Assembly: GCA_947631615.1 (NCBI GenBank)
Contig: CANRLX010000020.1
Location: 1 to 36,984, forward strand
Direction of reading: 5' to 3'
From: an uncultured Acetatifactor sp.
GTDB taxonomy: Bacteria; Bacillota; Clostridia; Lachnospirales; Lachnospiraceae
Length of the DNA: 36,984 nt
Program-made: the position numbers and the translations under genes
Shown here: positions 28,917-36,984 of the stretch, piece by piece
How positions within the stretch are numbered: the stretch's first letter is position 1
Layout: every line of letters starts with the position of its first letter
The notes under the pieces: generated by a model
Seen by the model: the letters and a program-made list of their open reading frames with translations, nothing else
Told to the model about the DNA's origin: nothing
The model's database searches: none

Positions 28917-29840
28917 ATGGAAAAAGATATGCAGGAAGTCATGAGGAAGGCGGAGGTGCTCATAGAGGCTCTTCCTTATATACAGCGGTTCAATCGAAAG
29001 ATTATCGTGGTGAAGTATGGCGGCAGCGCCATGAGCAACGAGGAGCTTCAGAAAAATGTCATCAAGGACGTCACGCTTTTGAAGCTGGTGGGTTTTAAGC
29101 CCATTATTGTCCACGGCGGGGGCAAGGAGATCAGCCGCTGGGTGGGAAAGGTAGGCAAGGAGCCCCGATTTGTGAATGGTCTCAGGGTCACGGACGAGGA
29201 GACCATGGAGATTGCGGAGATGGTTTTGAACCGTGTCAACAAGAGCCTGGTCACTATGGTGCAGGAGCTGGGCGTTAAGGCGGCCGGTGTCTGCGGCAAG
29301 GACGGCGGGCTTCTGAAGGTGGAGAAGAAGTACTCGGACGGGCAGGATATCGGCTATGTGGGCGATATCAAGGAGGTGGATGCCAAGATCCTGTACGATC
29401 TTCTGGAGAACGATTTCCTTCCCATCGTGGCGCCCATCGGCCTGGACGATCACTTTGACACCTACAATATCAACGCGGACGATGCCGCCTGCGCCATCGC
29501 CAAAGCGGTCGGCGCGGACAAGCTGGTATTTCTGACGGATATCGAGGGACTCTACCGCGATATCAACGACAAGAGCACGTTTATCTCTCGGCTCACCGCC
29601 TCCGATGCGGAGAGGCTCATCGAGAGCGGGATCATCGGCGGAGGGATGCTTCCCAAGCTGAACAACTGCACCTCCGCCATCCAAAACGGCGTGAGCCGCG
29701 TCCACATCCTGGACGGGCGGGTGCCCCACTGCCTGCTTCTGGAAATTTTTACCAAGGAAGGTATCGGGACGGCTATCATTGCGGACGACGACAATCTGGC
29801 GCTGGGAGTCAGAAGGGATCAGTTCTGCGCGGAGCATTGA
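28917..29840 (+). CDS. argB: Acetylglutamate kinase
   Basis: ArgB phosphorylates N-acetylglutamate with ATP, the second and usually arginine-inhibited step of the pathway. The 307 residues include an N-terminal extension helix (about 1-25, [17 protein letters not shown]), typical of the arginine-sensitive hexameric type. Signatures: VVKYGGSAM (ATP phosphate loop), [10 protein letters not shown] (second glycine loop), [20 protein letters not shown] near the substrate and ATP sites, and [20 protein letters not shown]. It is the first gene after the accessory block, with its own promoter, and is followed by argD after 45 bp. Confidence 0.97.
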   Translation: MEKDMQEVMRKAEVLIEALPYIQRFNRKIIVVKYGGSAMSNEELQKNVIKDVTLLKLVGFKPIIVHGGGKEISRWVGKVGKEPRFVNGLRVTDEETMEIAEMVLNRVNKSLVTMVQELGVKAAGVCGKDGGLLKVEKKYSDGQDIGYVGDIKEVDAKILYDLLENDFLPIVAPIGLDDHFDTYNINADDAACAIAKAVGADKLVFLTDIEGLYRDINDKSTFISRLTASDAERLIESGIIGGGMLPKLNNCTSAIQNGVSRVHILDGRVPHCLLLEIFTKEGIGTAIIADDDNLALGVRRDQFCAEH

Positions 29841-29885
29841 CCGGAGTTTGCGGGATGCAGGAATGGGAAGAAAGAGGAGTTTGCC

Positions 29886-31079
29886 ATGAGTGAGACGATG
29901 AAGAATTATATAGAAGAGGCGGAGCGGGATCTGCTCCACACTTACAACCGCTACCAGATCGTGTTGGAACGGGGGGACGGCGTGTACCTCTACGATCTTG
30001 ACGGAAAAAAATACCTGGATTTTGTGGCGGGTATCGCGGTGTTTGCGCTGGGTTACAATAATAAAAAGTACAACGATGCCCTGAAAGGGCAGATCGATAA
30101 GCTGATCCACACCTCAAACTACTATTACAATGTGCCTGCCATTGAGGCGGCGAAAAAGATCAAGAGAGTGTCCGGCATGGATCGGGTCTTTTTCACCAAC
30201 TCCGGCGCGGAGGCCAACGAGGGAGCCATCAAGGCGGCCCGCAAATACGCCTACCGAAAGGATAAGAGGACGGATCATGAGATCATCGCCCTGAATCACT
30301 CCTTCCACGGCAGGACCATGGGGGCGCTCTCCGTGACGGGCAACGCCAAGTACCGCGAGCCCTTTGAGCCCATGATCGGAAACATTAAATTTGCGGATCT
30401 GAACGATTTTGACAGCGTGCTGGCCCAGGTGACGGACAGGACCTGCGCTCTTATGATGGAGCCGGTGCAGGGGGAGGGAGGACTTCTCCCCGCAACGGAG
30501 GAGTTTTTAAAGAGCGCAAGGAGGCTCTGCGACGAGCGGGATATCCTTCTGATCTTTGACGAGGTCCAGTGCGGCATGGGGCGCACCGGATTTATGTATG
30601 CCTGGCAGAGATACGGCGTGAAGCCGGATATTATGACGACGGCCAAGGCTCTCGGGTGCGGCGTTCCGCTGGGGGCGTTTCTGATGACGGAGAGGGTGGG
30701 GCAGAGCTCTCTGGAGGCGGGGGATCACGGCACCACCTACGGCGGCAATCCTCTGGCGGCCACGGCGGCCTCCACCGTGCTGGATCTGTTCGAGGAGGAG
30801 CATATCCTGGAGCATGTCCGCCAGGTGGCGCCTTACCTAGAGAAAAGGCTGGACGAGCTGGCAGAGAGGCATGAGGATATCCTGGAGCGCAGAGGGTGCG
30901 GTCTGATGCAGGGGCTTCGCTTCTCCCATCCGGTGGCGGAGATCATAAACCGTGCGCTGGATCGGGGGCTGATCCTGATCAACGCGGGCGCGGATATCAT
31001 TCGCTTTGTGCCGCCGCTTGTCATTACCAGAGAACACGTTGACGAAATGATATCGATCCTGGATGCGAGCATCCGGTAG
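29886..31079 (+). CDS. argD: Acetylornithine aminotransferase
   Basis: ArgD converts N-acetylglutamate semialdehyde to N-acetylornithine with glutamate as amino donor and PLP as cofactor. The 397 residues match class-III aminotransferases. Visible: YLDFVAGIAVFALGYNN, FFTNSGAEANEGAIKAARKY (phosphate-binding), NHSFHGRTMGALSVTG, MEPVQGEGG, IFDEVQCGMGRTG (PLP-ring aspartate) and TTAKALGCGVPLGAF, in which the lysine forms the Schiff base. Start ATG 29886 follows AAAGAGGAG. It lies in an operon with argB; argF/argI and argH are not seen downstream, so the pathway is completed elsewhere. Confidence 0.96.
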   Translation: MSETMKNYIEEAERDLLHTYNRYQIVLERGDGVYLYDLDGKKYLDFVAGIAVFALGYNNKKYNDALKGQIDKLIHTSNYYYNVPAIEAAKKIKRVSGMDRVFFTNSGAEANEGAIKAARKYAYRKDKRTDHEIIALNHSFHGRTMGALSVTGNAKYREPFEPMIGNIKFADLNDFDSVLAQVTDRTCALMMEPVQGEGGLLPATEEFLKSARRLCDERDILLIFDEVQCGMGRTGFMYAWQRYGVKPDIMTTAKALGCGVPLGAFLMTERVGQSSLEAGDHGTTYGGNPLAATAASTVLDLFEEEHILEHVRQVAPYLEKRLDELAERHEDILERRGCGLMQGLRFSHPVAEIINRALDRGLILINAGADIIRFVPPLVITREHVDEMISILDASIR

Positions 31080-31099
31080 GACGGTTTGGAGTTGTTTTT

Positions 31100-32500
31100 A
31101 TGGAGTGGAAAAAAAGAGTTTTTGCAGCGGCGGCGGTGGCGGTCATGGGGGCGGCCTGCGTCTATGGGAGCACCAGGGAGATGGCGGATGTAAAAGCCGA
31201 CGAAACCGGCGCTGCCTCCTGGTTTGGGGAGCGTGACACCCTGTATTTTTGGTACTCGGACGAGTCCCTGACCAATTATCTGAACAGTGCGGCAGTCGCC
31301 TTTGGAGAGCGGGAGGACGTGAGAGTCATTCCGGTCCTGACCTCGGAGAGCGAGTATCTGGAGGCGATCAATCGGGCGTCCCTGGACGAAAAACAGGCGC
31401 CGGACGCCTATCTGATCAGCAATGACTCCCTGGAGAAGGCGTATCTGGCTGGGCTTGCCAGCGAGGTGCAGGATCCGGGCGGGATCTGTGACGCGGAGCA
31501 TTTTCCGGAGGCGGCGCTGTCCGCGGTGACCTACAGGGATAAGATCATCGCGTACCCGCTTTTCTATGAGACCAGCGCCCTGGTGTACAACGAGAGCTAC
31601 CTGGAACAGTGGGCGGTCCAGCAGGCGGAGCGCGAGCTTGCGGAGCTGGATCTGGCGGGGGAAGGAACCCCTTCCCCGGAGGAGGAAGTGAATACCTCCT
31701 TCGACGAGGCGGCCCTTTCGGAGAAGACCCAGGAGTATCTGGCGAACGCGCTTCCGGCCACGGTGGACGACATCCTGAACATTGCGGATACCCTCGACGC
31801 GCCGGAGGGAATGGAGAGCGTCATGGAGTGGGACGTCTCGGATATTTTTTACAACTATTGGTTTGTGGGGAACTATATGACCGTGGGAGGAGACGCGGGG
31901 GACGACGAGACCTGTGTCAGGATCGTCAGCGACGAAGCGATCCGGTGCCTGGAGGTGTACAAGGCGCTGAATCAGTTTTTCTCCATCGAGTCGGACACGG
32001 TGACCTACGATTCCACCATACAGGACTTTATCGACGGCAAGGTGATGTTTACGGTGGGAACCACCGACGTGGCGAAACGGCTGGCGGAGGCGAAGGCGGA
32101 CGGAAGCTTCCCCTATGAATATGGCGTCACGACCATGCCGGATGTGGGAGAGGGGCTTTTCAGCCGCTCGCTGTCCGTGACCAACGCGGTGGCCATTAAC
32201 GGCTATTCCCAGCACAGGGAGCTGGCGAACCGGTTTGCGGCATATCTGACGGACGAATATGTGGACAGCCTCTATGAGAGCAGCGATCGGGCTGCCGCCA
32301 ACCGAAAGGCCAACGCGGACGACGGGGTGCTTAGCGTGTTCGCGGCGGAGTATGCCCGAAGCGTGCCGCTTCCCAAAATGCTGGAGACCGGAAATTACTG
32401 GATGCAGCTGGAGATCCTCTTTTCCAAGGTGTGGAACGGCGCGGACGTGACGGAGATGGTGCAGGAGCTGGAGGCGCAGATGGAATTGCAGATGCGGTAG
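31100..32500 (+). CDS. Extracellular solute-binding protein (family 1, sugar-type)
   Basis: A 466-residue secreted protein. Basic residues and a hydrophobic helix (about 4-20, KKRVFAAAAVAVMGAACVYG) form an export signal; the cysteine in MGAAC could be a lipid site but the -3 residue is glycine, so the lipobox is weak. The fold signatures of ABC sugar-binding proteins follow: DTLYFWYSDESLTNYLNSAA, APDAYLISNDSLEKAYLAGL, YPLFYETSALVYNESYLEQW, GKVMFTVGTTDV and SLSVTNAVAINGYS. There are no permease or ATPase genes beside it, so it is an orphan or serves a distant transporter. It starts 20 bp after argD, so it may be read through from that operon. The ligand is unknown. Confidence 0.87.
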   Translation: MEWKKRVFAAAAVAVMGAACVYGSTREMADVKADETGAASWFGERDTLYFWYSDESLTNYLNSAAVAFGEREDVRVIPVLTSESEYLEAINRASLDEKQAPDAYLISNDSLEKAYLAGLASEVQDPGGICDAEHFPEAALSAVTYRDKIIAYPLFYETSALVYNESYLEQWAVQQAERELAELDLAGEGTPSPEEEVNTSFDEAALSEKTQEYLANALPATVDDILNIADTLDAPEGMESVMEWDVSDIFYNYWFVGNYMTVGGDAGDDETCVRIVSDEAIRCLEVYKALNQFFSIESDTVTYDSTIQDFIDGKVMFTVGTTDVAKRLAEAKADGSFPYEYGVTTMPDVGEGLFSRSLSVTNAVAINGYSQHRELANRFAAYLTDEYVDSLYESSDRAAANRKANADDGVLSVFAAEYARSVPLPKMLETGNYWMQLEILFSKVWNGADVTEMVQELEAQMELQMR

Positions 32501-32580
32501 CGTTCCGGTCCGAAAAGAGAATCAAATCACCGATTGTGGGACAACCTACCATGGAGAGGTTTTTGGAAAGGTGGTGTCTC

Positions 32581-33012
32581 ATGATCGGTTTTTTTATTGC
32601 TCTGATTTCCGGAGCGCTTATGAGTATTCAGGGGGTATTTAACACACAGGTGACGAAGGCGTCCAGCATATGGACGGCCAACATCTTTGTACAGTTTACG
32701 GCGCTGCTGGTCTGTCTGGCGGCGTGGCTCTTTGCGGACCGCAGCTCCCTCGTGCAGATGTTCCACACACAGCCCAAATATATGCTGCTCGGCGGTGCGA
32801 TCGGCGCCTTTATCACCTACACGGTCATTAAGAGCATGGATGCGCTGGGGCCTGCCCGGGCGGTGATGCTGATCGTGACGGCGCAGCTGATCGTCGCGTA
32901 TGTGATCGAGCTCTTCGGGTGGTTCGGTGTGGAGAAGCAGCCCTGGGAGTGGAGAAAGGCGATCGGAATGGCCGTCGCAATCGTCGGGATCATCCTTTTT
33001 AAGTGGAAGTGA
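32581..33012 (+). CDS. DMT-superfamily YdcZ-type (DUF606) membrane protein
   Basis: A 143-residue inner-membrane protein with about five hydrophobic helices. It starts MIGFFIALISGALMSIQGVF and contains NTQVTKASSIWTANIFVQFT, GGAIGAFITYTVIKSMDALG, GPARAVMLIVTAQLIVAY and ends GIILFKWK. This arrangement is that of DUF606/YdcZ proteins, half-size members of the drug/metabolite transporter group that pair as dimers. Start ATG 32581 is set by AAAGGTGG; an in-frame ATG at 32551 is possible but less well placed. Substrate unknown. Confidence 0.9.
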   Translation: MIGFFIALISGALMSIQGVFNTQVTKASSIWTANIFVQFTALLVCLAAWLFADRSSLVQMFHTQPKYMLLGGAIGAFITYTVIKSMDALGPARAVMLIVTAQLIVAYVIELFGWFGVEKQPWEWRKAIGMAVAIVGIILFKWK

Positions 33013-33048
33013 TCTCTGGCGCCGGCCGTATTTTTGTGAAAAATCAGC

Positions 33049-33077
33049 TTGTAAAATAAAGGCGATTCCTTTACAAT
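33049..33077 (+). promoter_or_regulatory. Promoter upstream of the comEA-regulator operon
   Basis: TTGTAA (33049-33054), 17-bp spacer, TACAAT (33072-33077). It is followed by a GC hairpin around 33113-33141 (CCCCCGCG / CGCGGGGG) before the ComEA ribosome-binding site. Confidence 0.65.
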
Positions 33078-33153
33078 AAAGAATATCAGCATAGAGAGGC
33101 AGCCCTCATGTCCCCCGCGGGCTTCGGATCCGCGCGGGGGAGAAGGAGGGTCT

Positions 33154-33768
33154 ATGAGGAAAAGGAAAGGAAGGCGGCGTCTGTGGATCGGGCAGGCGGT
33201 ATTGTGCTGTCTGCTCTCCGGCTGCGGGATTCGGGATGCGGCGTATGTCGTCGCGCCTGTGGAGACTTTCGCCGGACAGATGGAAGAGGAGGCCGTGGAG
33301 ACCGCCGAAGGACAGGTGGAAGAGGAGATCTCCTCCCCAGAGCGGAGGGAGATCTGCGTCTATGTCTGCGGCGCGGTGGTGAATCCGGGAGTGGTGAGGC
33401 TTCCGGAGGACAGCAGGGCGGAGGATGCGCTGCTGGCCGCGGGCGGCTTCTCGGAGGAGGCCCGGACAGATTATGTGAATCTGGCGGCGAGGGTGTCCGA
33501 CGGGGAGAAGCTGTACATACCGGACAGACAGGAGGCGGAGGCGCTTCTCTCCTCTGCGGACGCGCAGGCGTCGGGCCTGGTGAACATCAACACGGCGGAC
33601 GCCGCGCTTTTGTGCACGCTGCCCGGGATCGGAGAGTCCAGGGCGCGGGACATTATCGCATACCGGGAGGAAAACGGAGCCTTTCAAAGTGCGGAGGATA
33701 TTATGAAGGTGTCCGGAATCAAGGAGAGCACCTATGAGAAGTTATCAAGCAGGATCACTATAAATTAG
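33154..33768 (+). CDS. comEA: ComEA-type helix-hairpin-helix DNA-binding lipoprotein
   Basis: A 204-residue protein with a basic start, a hydrophobic helix and a good lipobox LLSGC (cysteine about residue 24), so it should be anchored to the outer face of the membrane. An SLBB domain (about 65-125: CVYVCGAVVNPGVVRLPEDS) is followed by a linker and two helix-hairpin-helix motifs (about 145-204: VNINTADAALLCTLPGIGES, then DIMKVSGIKESTYEKL). ComEA binds incoming DNA in natural transformation. Most ComEA proteins have an uncleaved membrane anchor rather than a lipobox, which is unusual here. comEB/comEC are not adjacent. The response regulator starts 20 bp downstream. Confidence 0.88.
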   Translation: MRKRKGRRRLWIGQAVLCCLLSGCGIRDAAYVVAPVETFAGQMEEEAVETAEGQVEEEISSPERREICVYVCGAVVNPGVVRLPEDSRAEDALLAAGGFSEEARTDYVNLAARVSDGEKLYIPDRQEAEALLSSADAQASGLVNINTADAALLCTLPGIGESRARDIIAYREENGAFQSAEDIMKVSGIKESTYEKLSSRITIN

Positions 33769-33788
33769 CAGAGAGGGAGAGGGCAAGA

Positions 33789-34487
33789 ATGGCAGGCAAA
33801 AGAGCGCTGGTTGTGGATGACGAGAAGCTGATCGTGAAGGGGATACGATTCAGCCTGGAGCAGGACGACATGGTAGTGGATTGTGCATACGACGGGGAGG
33901 AGGCGTTGGAGTACGCCCGCAATAACGCCTATGACATTATCCTGCTGGACGTCATGCTGCCGAAGCTCACCGGATTTGAGGTCTGCCAGCAGATACGGGA
34001 GTTTTCCAATGTCCCCATCATCATGCTGACGGCCAGGGGAGACGACATGGATAAGATCCTGGGGCTGGAATACGGAGCGGACGACTATATCACCAAGCCC
34101 TTCAATATTTTGGAGGTCAAGGCGCGCATCAAGGCCATTATGAGGCGTATCGACCCCAAGAAGGCGGCCGGCGTGGAGGCCCCGAAGCTTGTGGAGGGCG
34201 GAGATCTGAAGCTGGACTGCGAGGGAAGGAGAGCGTACATTTCCGGAAGGGAGATCGGCCTCACGGCCAAGGAGTTCGAGGTGTTAGAGCTTCTGATGTT
34301 AAACCCCAACAAGGTGTACAGCAGAGAGAGCCTGTTAAAGCTGGTGTGGGGAGCGGACTACCCCGGGGATGTGCGGACGGTGGATGTGCATATCCGCCGT
34401 CTCAGGGAGAAGATCGAGGCCAACCCCAGCGAGCCGCAGTATGTACATACCAAGTGGGGCGTGGGGTACTATTTTTTGAATACCTGA
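33789..34487 (+). CDS. OmpR/WalR-type response regulator
   Basis: A 232-residue two-domain regulator. The receiver (about 1-120) has the acidic pair VDDEK, the phosphoacceptor Asp about residue 54 in LLDVMLP, the Thr in MLTARGDD, and the Lys in YITKPFN. The winged helix (about 130-232) has LTAKEFEVLELLMLNPNKVY and GDVRTVDVHIRRLREKIE, then VHTKWGVGYYF. The GDVRTVDV-RRLREKIE block is close to WalR (YycF), the essential cell-wall regulator of Firmicutes, so a WalR-like role is likely but not certain. It is followed by its cognate kinase after 28 bp. Confidence 0.92.
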   Translation: MAGKRALVVDDEKLIVKGIRFSLEQDDMVVDCAYDGEEALEYARNNAYDIILLDVMLPKLTGFEVCQQIREFSNVPIIMLTARGDDMDKILGLEYGADDYITKPFNILEVKARIKAIMRRIDPKKAAGVEAPKLVEGGDLKLDCEGRRAYISGREIGLTAKEFEVLELLMLNPNKVYSRESLLKLVWGADYPGDVRTVDVHIRRLREKIEANPSEPQYVHTKWGVGYYFLNT

Positions 34488-34515
34488 CAGTGGAATAGGC
34501 GAAAAGGGCAGTGGG

Positions 34516-36018
34516 TTGAGTGAAATGATAGCAAAGATAAGGGATCGGCTGTTTTCGGCGCTTCCTCTGAGAAGTCTGAGAGCGCGCATTTTTGTGCTGA
34601 TTCTGGCGGTGGGGATCCTTCCCAGCGTTCTCATGCGCTACGGGATCGTGGAAAACTATGAGGAGCGCGCCGTGGAGCAGCGTTCCACCAGCGTGCAGAA
34701 CCAGCTGAAGATACTGGCGAATCAGTTGACCAGCAACAATTACCTGGGCAACTACCGTTCGGAGGAACAGACATACCGCAATTCAAGAGAGGTCATCGAC
34801 GCGGAGCTGGAGCTTTTGTCCAATCTGTACGAGGGGCGCGTAATGATCATCAACAGCAATTTCAAGGTGGTGCAGGACACCTATGGGATCAGCGAGGGGA
34901 AGACCATCATCTCGGAGGAGGTGATCCGCTGCTTCCAGGGGGAGAATATCTCGCACTACGATCAGGAGCACGGATACATAGAGATGACCGTCCCGATCAT
35001 GGATAACCGGCCAAGCGGGCAGGAGGGGGAGGCCGCCGCCATACGGGGAGTCATGCTCACCAGTATCTCCACCGACAGTGTGGCGTCCACAATGGAGATG
35101 ATGAGCAGGAAGGCCCTGATCCTGGAGGCGCTGATGATCCTGGTGATCTTCGCGCTGGCAATCCTTCTGTCCATCGTCCTGACCAAGCCCCTGGATCGGG
35201 TTACGGAGGCGATCAATGAGGTCCAGGCGGGCTACAGCGACGAGAGCATCTCCGTCTCGGATTACGCGGAGACCGAGCATATTGTGGACGCGTTCAATCA
35301 GATGATCCAAAGGATGCGGGTGCTGGATGAGTCCCGTCAGGAGTTTGTTGCCAACGTGTCGCATGAGCTGAAAACGCCTATGGCGTCCATGAAGGTGCTC
35401 GCCGATTCCCTGATGGCACAGGAAAATGTGCCGGCCGAGCTGTATCGGGAGTTTATGGAGGATATCGTCTCGGAGATCGATCGGGAGAACCAGATCATCA
35501 CGGATCTGCTGGCGCTCGTTAAGATGGATAAGAAGGTGCAGGATCTGAATGTGGTGTCGCTCAACATCAATGACCTGACGGAGCTGATCTTAAAGCGCCT
35601 GCGCCCCATTGCCCGCAGGAAGGATGTGGAGGTTGTGTTTGAGAGCATCCGTCCGGTGATCGCGGAGGTGGACGAGGTCAAGATGACGCTCATCATGACG
35701 AATCTGGTGGAAAATGCCATTAAGTACAACAAGGATCACGGGTGGGTGAAGGTGGTGCTGGACGCGGATCATCAGTTTTTCACCTTTCAGGTCAGCGATT
35801 CCGGTATCGGCATACCGGAGGATGCTCTGGCGCATATCTACGAGCGCTTTTACCGGGTGGATAAGTCTCACTCCCGCGAGATCGGCGGGACGGGGCTTGG
35901 GCTGGCGATCACAAAGAGCGCGGTGCTGATGCACCGGGGCTCCATCACGGTCACCAGCACGGAGGGAGAGGGCACCAGCTTTCTGGTGAAGATCCCTCTG
36001 ATCTATATTGCGCAATGA
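34516..36018 (+). CDS. HAMP-containing sensor histidine kinase (WalK-like)
   Basis: A 500-residue kinase starting at TTG 34516 (AAGGG 8 nt upstream); ATG 34525 is an alternative. TM1 about 19-37 (IFVLILAVGILPSVLMRYG), an extracellular sensor of about 150 residues, TM2 about 198-220 (LILEALMILVIFALAILLSI), HAMP to about 275, the phosphoacceptor His about 283 in VSHELKTPMASMKVL, and the ATPase domain with NLVENAIKYN (N box), DSGIGIPEDAL (G1), ERFYRVDKSHSREIGGTGLG (F/G2). No PAS domain is seen, unlike classical WalK. Partner of the upstream regulator; the signal is unknown. Confidence 0.93.
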   Translation: MSEMIAKIRDRLFSALPLRSLRARIFVLILAVGILPSVLMRYGIVENYEERAVEQRSTSVQNQLKILANQLTSNNYLGNYRSEEQTYRNSREVIDAELELLSNLYEGRVMIINSNFKVVQDTYGISEGKTIISEEVIRCFQGENISHYDQEHGYIEMTVPIMDNRPSGQEGEAAAIRGVMLTSISTDSVASTMEMMSRKALILEALMILVIFALAILLSIVLTKPLDRVTEAINEVQAGYSDESISVSDYAETEHIVDAFNQMIQRMRVLDESRQEFVANVSHELKTPMASMKVLADSLMAQENVPAELYREFMEDIVSEIDRENQIITDLLALVKMDKKVQDLNVVSLNINDLTELILKRLRPIARRKDVEVVFESIRPVIAEVDEVKMTLIMTNLVENAIKYNKDHGWVKVVLDADHQFFTFQVSDSGIGIPEDALAHIYERFYRVDKSHSREIGGTGLGLAITKSAVLMHRGSITVTSTEGEGTSFLVKIPLIYIAQ

Positions 36019-36029
36019 GGAACGGGTCA

Positions 36030-36974
36030 ATGAGAACATGGTCGAGGAAAATAGGGGTTATAAGAGGATGCCTGACGGCGGCGCTGCTTGTGTGCCTGTC
36101 GTTGTTTTCGGCCTGCGGAAGCCAGGAGCCACAGACGGGAGAGCTGATCAACGTCTACTATGTCAGCAACACGGAGACCAAGGTGGAACCCCACGAGTAT
36201 ATCCTTCTGTCAGAGACGCCCCAGGAGCAGCTGGAGGAGCTGATCGGCTGTCTGTCGGACATGCCCGATATGATGGAGTACAAAGCGCCTCTGGCGATGG
36301 GATTCGAGCTGCTTTCGGCCGATCTGGCGGGGGGACGGGTCTCTCTGGATATGAGCGCGGAGTACCGGGATATGTCCGCGGTCCGAGAGGTGCTGGTGCG
36401 GGCCGCCATCGTGCGCACGCTGACGCAGCTGCCGGATGTGAAGTACGTGAGCATCACGGTGGAGGGAGATCCGCTCTATGACAGTGCGGGAGATCTGGTG
36501 GGGTTGATGAGCGCGGATCAGTTTATCAACAACGACGGAAGCGAGATCAACACCTATGAGCTGACCAGGGTGATGCTGTACTTTGCCAACCAGGACGGGG
36601 ACAAGCTGGTCGCGGCGTACCGCGAGAAATATTACTCCACCAACACGCCCCTGGAGCGCTTTGTGGTGGAGGAGCTGATAGCCGGTCCCAGCGGGCAGGT
36701 GCCGGGGCTGTATCCGACCATCAATCCGGAGACCAAGGTGATCAACGTCATGACCAGGGACGGGACCTGTTATGTGAATCTGGATTCCAGCTTCCTGACC
36801 GCGGTGAACAATGTGTCCACCGAGCTGGCGGTGTACTCTATCGTGGATTCGCTGGTGGAGCTGAGCAATATCAATCGGGTGCAGATCCTGGTAAACGGGG
36901 AGATACCCGCGTCCTTTACTGCGACGACATTTGAGCGCAACCTGGACTATGTGACCACGCTGGATGAGGAATAA
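36030..36974 (+). CDS. GerMN-domain lipoprotein
   Basis: A lipoprotein of 314 residues from ATG 36030, which has GAGGA 8 nt upstream; ATG 36015, overlapping the kinase stop, is in frame and would add five residues. A basic start, hydrophobic helix and lipobox LFSACG give the lipid site. Two GerMN (sporulation/germination) domains follow: about 35-155 (INVYYVSNTETKVEPHEYIL, VSLDMSAEYRDM, TQLPDVKYVSITVEGDPLY) and about 170-300 (TLYFAN-like VMLYFANQDGDKLVAAY, RFVVEELIAGPSG, LYPTINPETKVINV, VQILVNGE). GerMN proteins act at the cell surface in spore formation or in cell-wall processes; being in the regulator-kinase operon, it may sense or modulate the kinase. AGGAAGG at the window end suggests another gene follows. 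Confidence 0.9.
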   Translation: MRTWSRKIGVIRGCLTAALLVCLSLFSACGSQEPQTGELINVYYVSNTETKVEPHEYILLSETPQEQLEELIGCLSDMPDMMEYKAPLAMGFELLSADLAGGRVSLDMSAEYRDMSAVREVLVRAAIVRTLTQLPDVKYVSITVEGDPLYDSAGDLVGLMSADQFINNDGSEINTYELTRVMLYFANQDGDKLVAAYREKYYSTNTPLERFVVEELIAGPSGQVPGLYPTINPETKVINVMTRDGTCYVNLDSSFLTAVNNVSTELAVYSIVDSLVELSNINRVQILVNGEIPASFTATTFERNLDYVTTLDEE

Positions 36975-36984
36975 ATCAGGAAGG

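Noticed and set aside
30833..32215. Minus-strand frame of 460 residues across argD and the solute-binding gene
   Set aside because: It spans two well-supported genes and their gap on the other strand and has no family motif.

Overview
The window looks like the chromosome of a moderately GC-rich, endospore-forming Firmicute, most likely a Lachnospiraceae-type gut Clostridium. The evidence is spoVAE, the style of the arginine genes, SpoIIE/STAS signalling proteins, a GerMN lipoprotein, strong AGGAGG ribosome-binding sites, and a giant secreted protein of the kind found on gut Clostridia. No species call is possible from sequence alone.

Layout. 1-270 is the C-terminus of a tyrosine recombinase. 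271-893 is a non-coding switch: a 25-bp perfect inverted repeat (275-299 / 711-735) encloses 411 bp holding a terminator hairpin and a strong promoter that now points away from the downstream gene. 894-10430 encodes a ~3,178-residue secreted, membrane-anchored repeat protein. 10494-14136 is ordinary chromosome: a small hypothetical gene, ridA, aroK, spoVAE, a DUF5721-type gene, degV-family and DUF1294 genes. 14147-18648 holds argG (minus strand) divergent from argC, a GNAT gene and argJ. 18649-28850 is an accessory block lying between argJ and argB: a second tyrosine recombinase, a second invertible promoter (19-bp perfect inverted repeat 19747-19765 / 19907-19925), and a tightly packed operon. 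The operon encodes an amidase-lysozyme, two DUF2589 proteins, two or three small proteins, a STAS protein, a SpoIIE phosphatase fused to a kinase, and a TcdA/TcdB-like glycosyltransferase. A type I toxin-antitoxin locus closes the block. 28917-31079 resumes the arginine pathway (argB, argD). 31100-36974 carries a solute-binding protein, a YdcZ-type membrane protein, a ComEA lipoprotein, and a WalR-like regulator, sensor kinase and GerMN lipoprotein operon.

Main result. Two independent recombinase-inverton-target modules with the same layout occur in one window: recombinase gene, inverted repeat just after its stop codon, hairpin plus outward promoter, inverted repeat, target gene. In both, the sequence shows the OFF orientation, with the promoter firing back into the 3' end of the recombinase gene. 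In the second, inversion would place a perfect TTGACA box exactly 17 bp from a TATTAT box that lies inside the fixed repeat, building a promoter 48 bp upstream of the lysin operon's start codon. The predicted result is phase variation of a giant surface protein and, separately, of a lysin/signalling/glycosyltransferase operon of unknown function.
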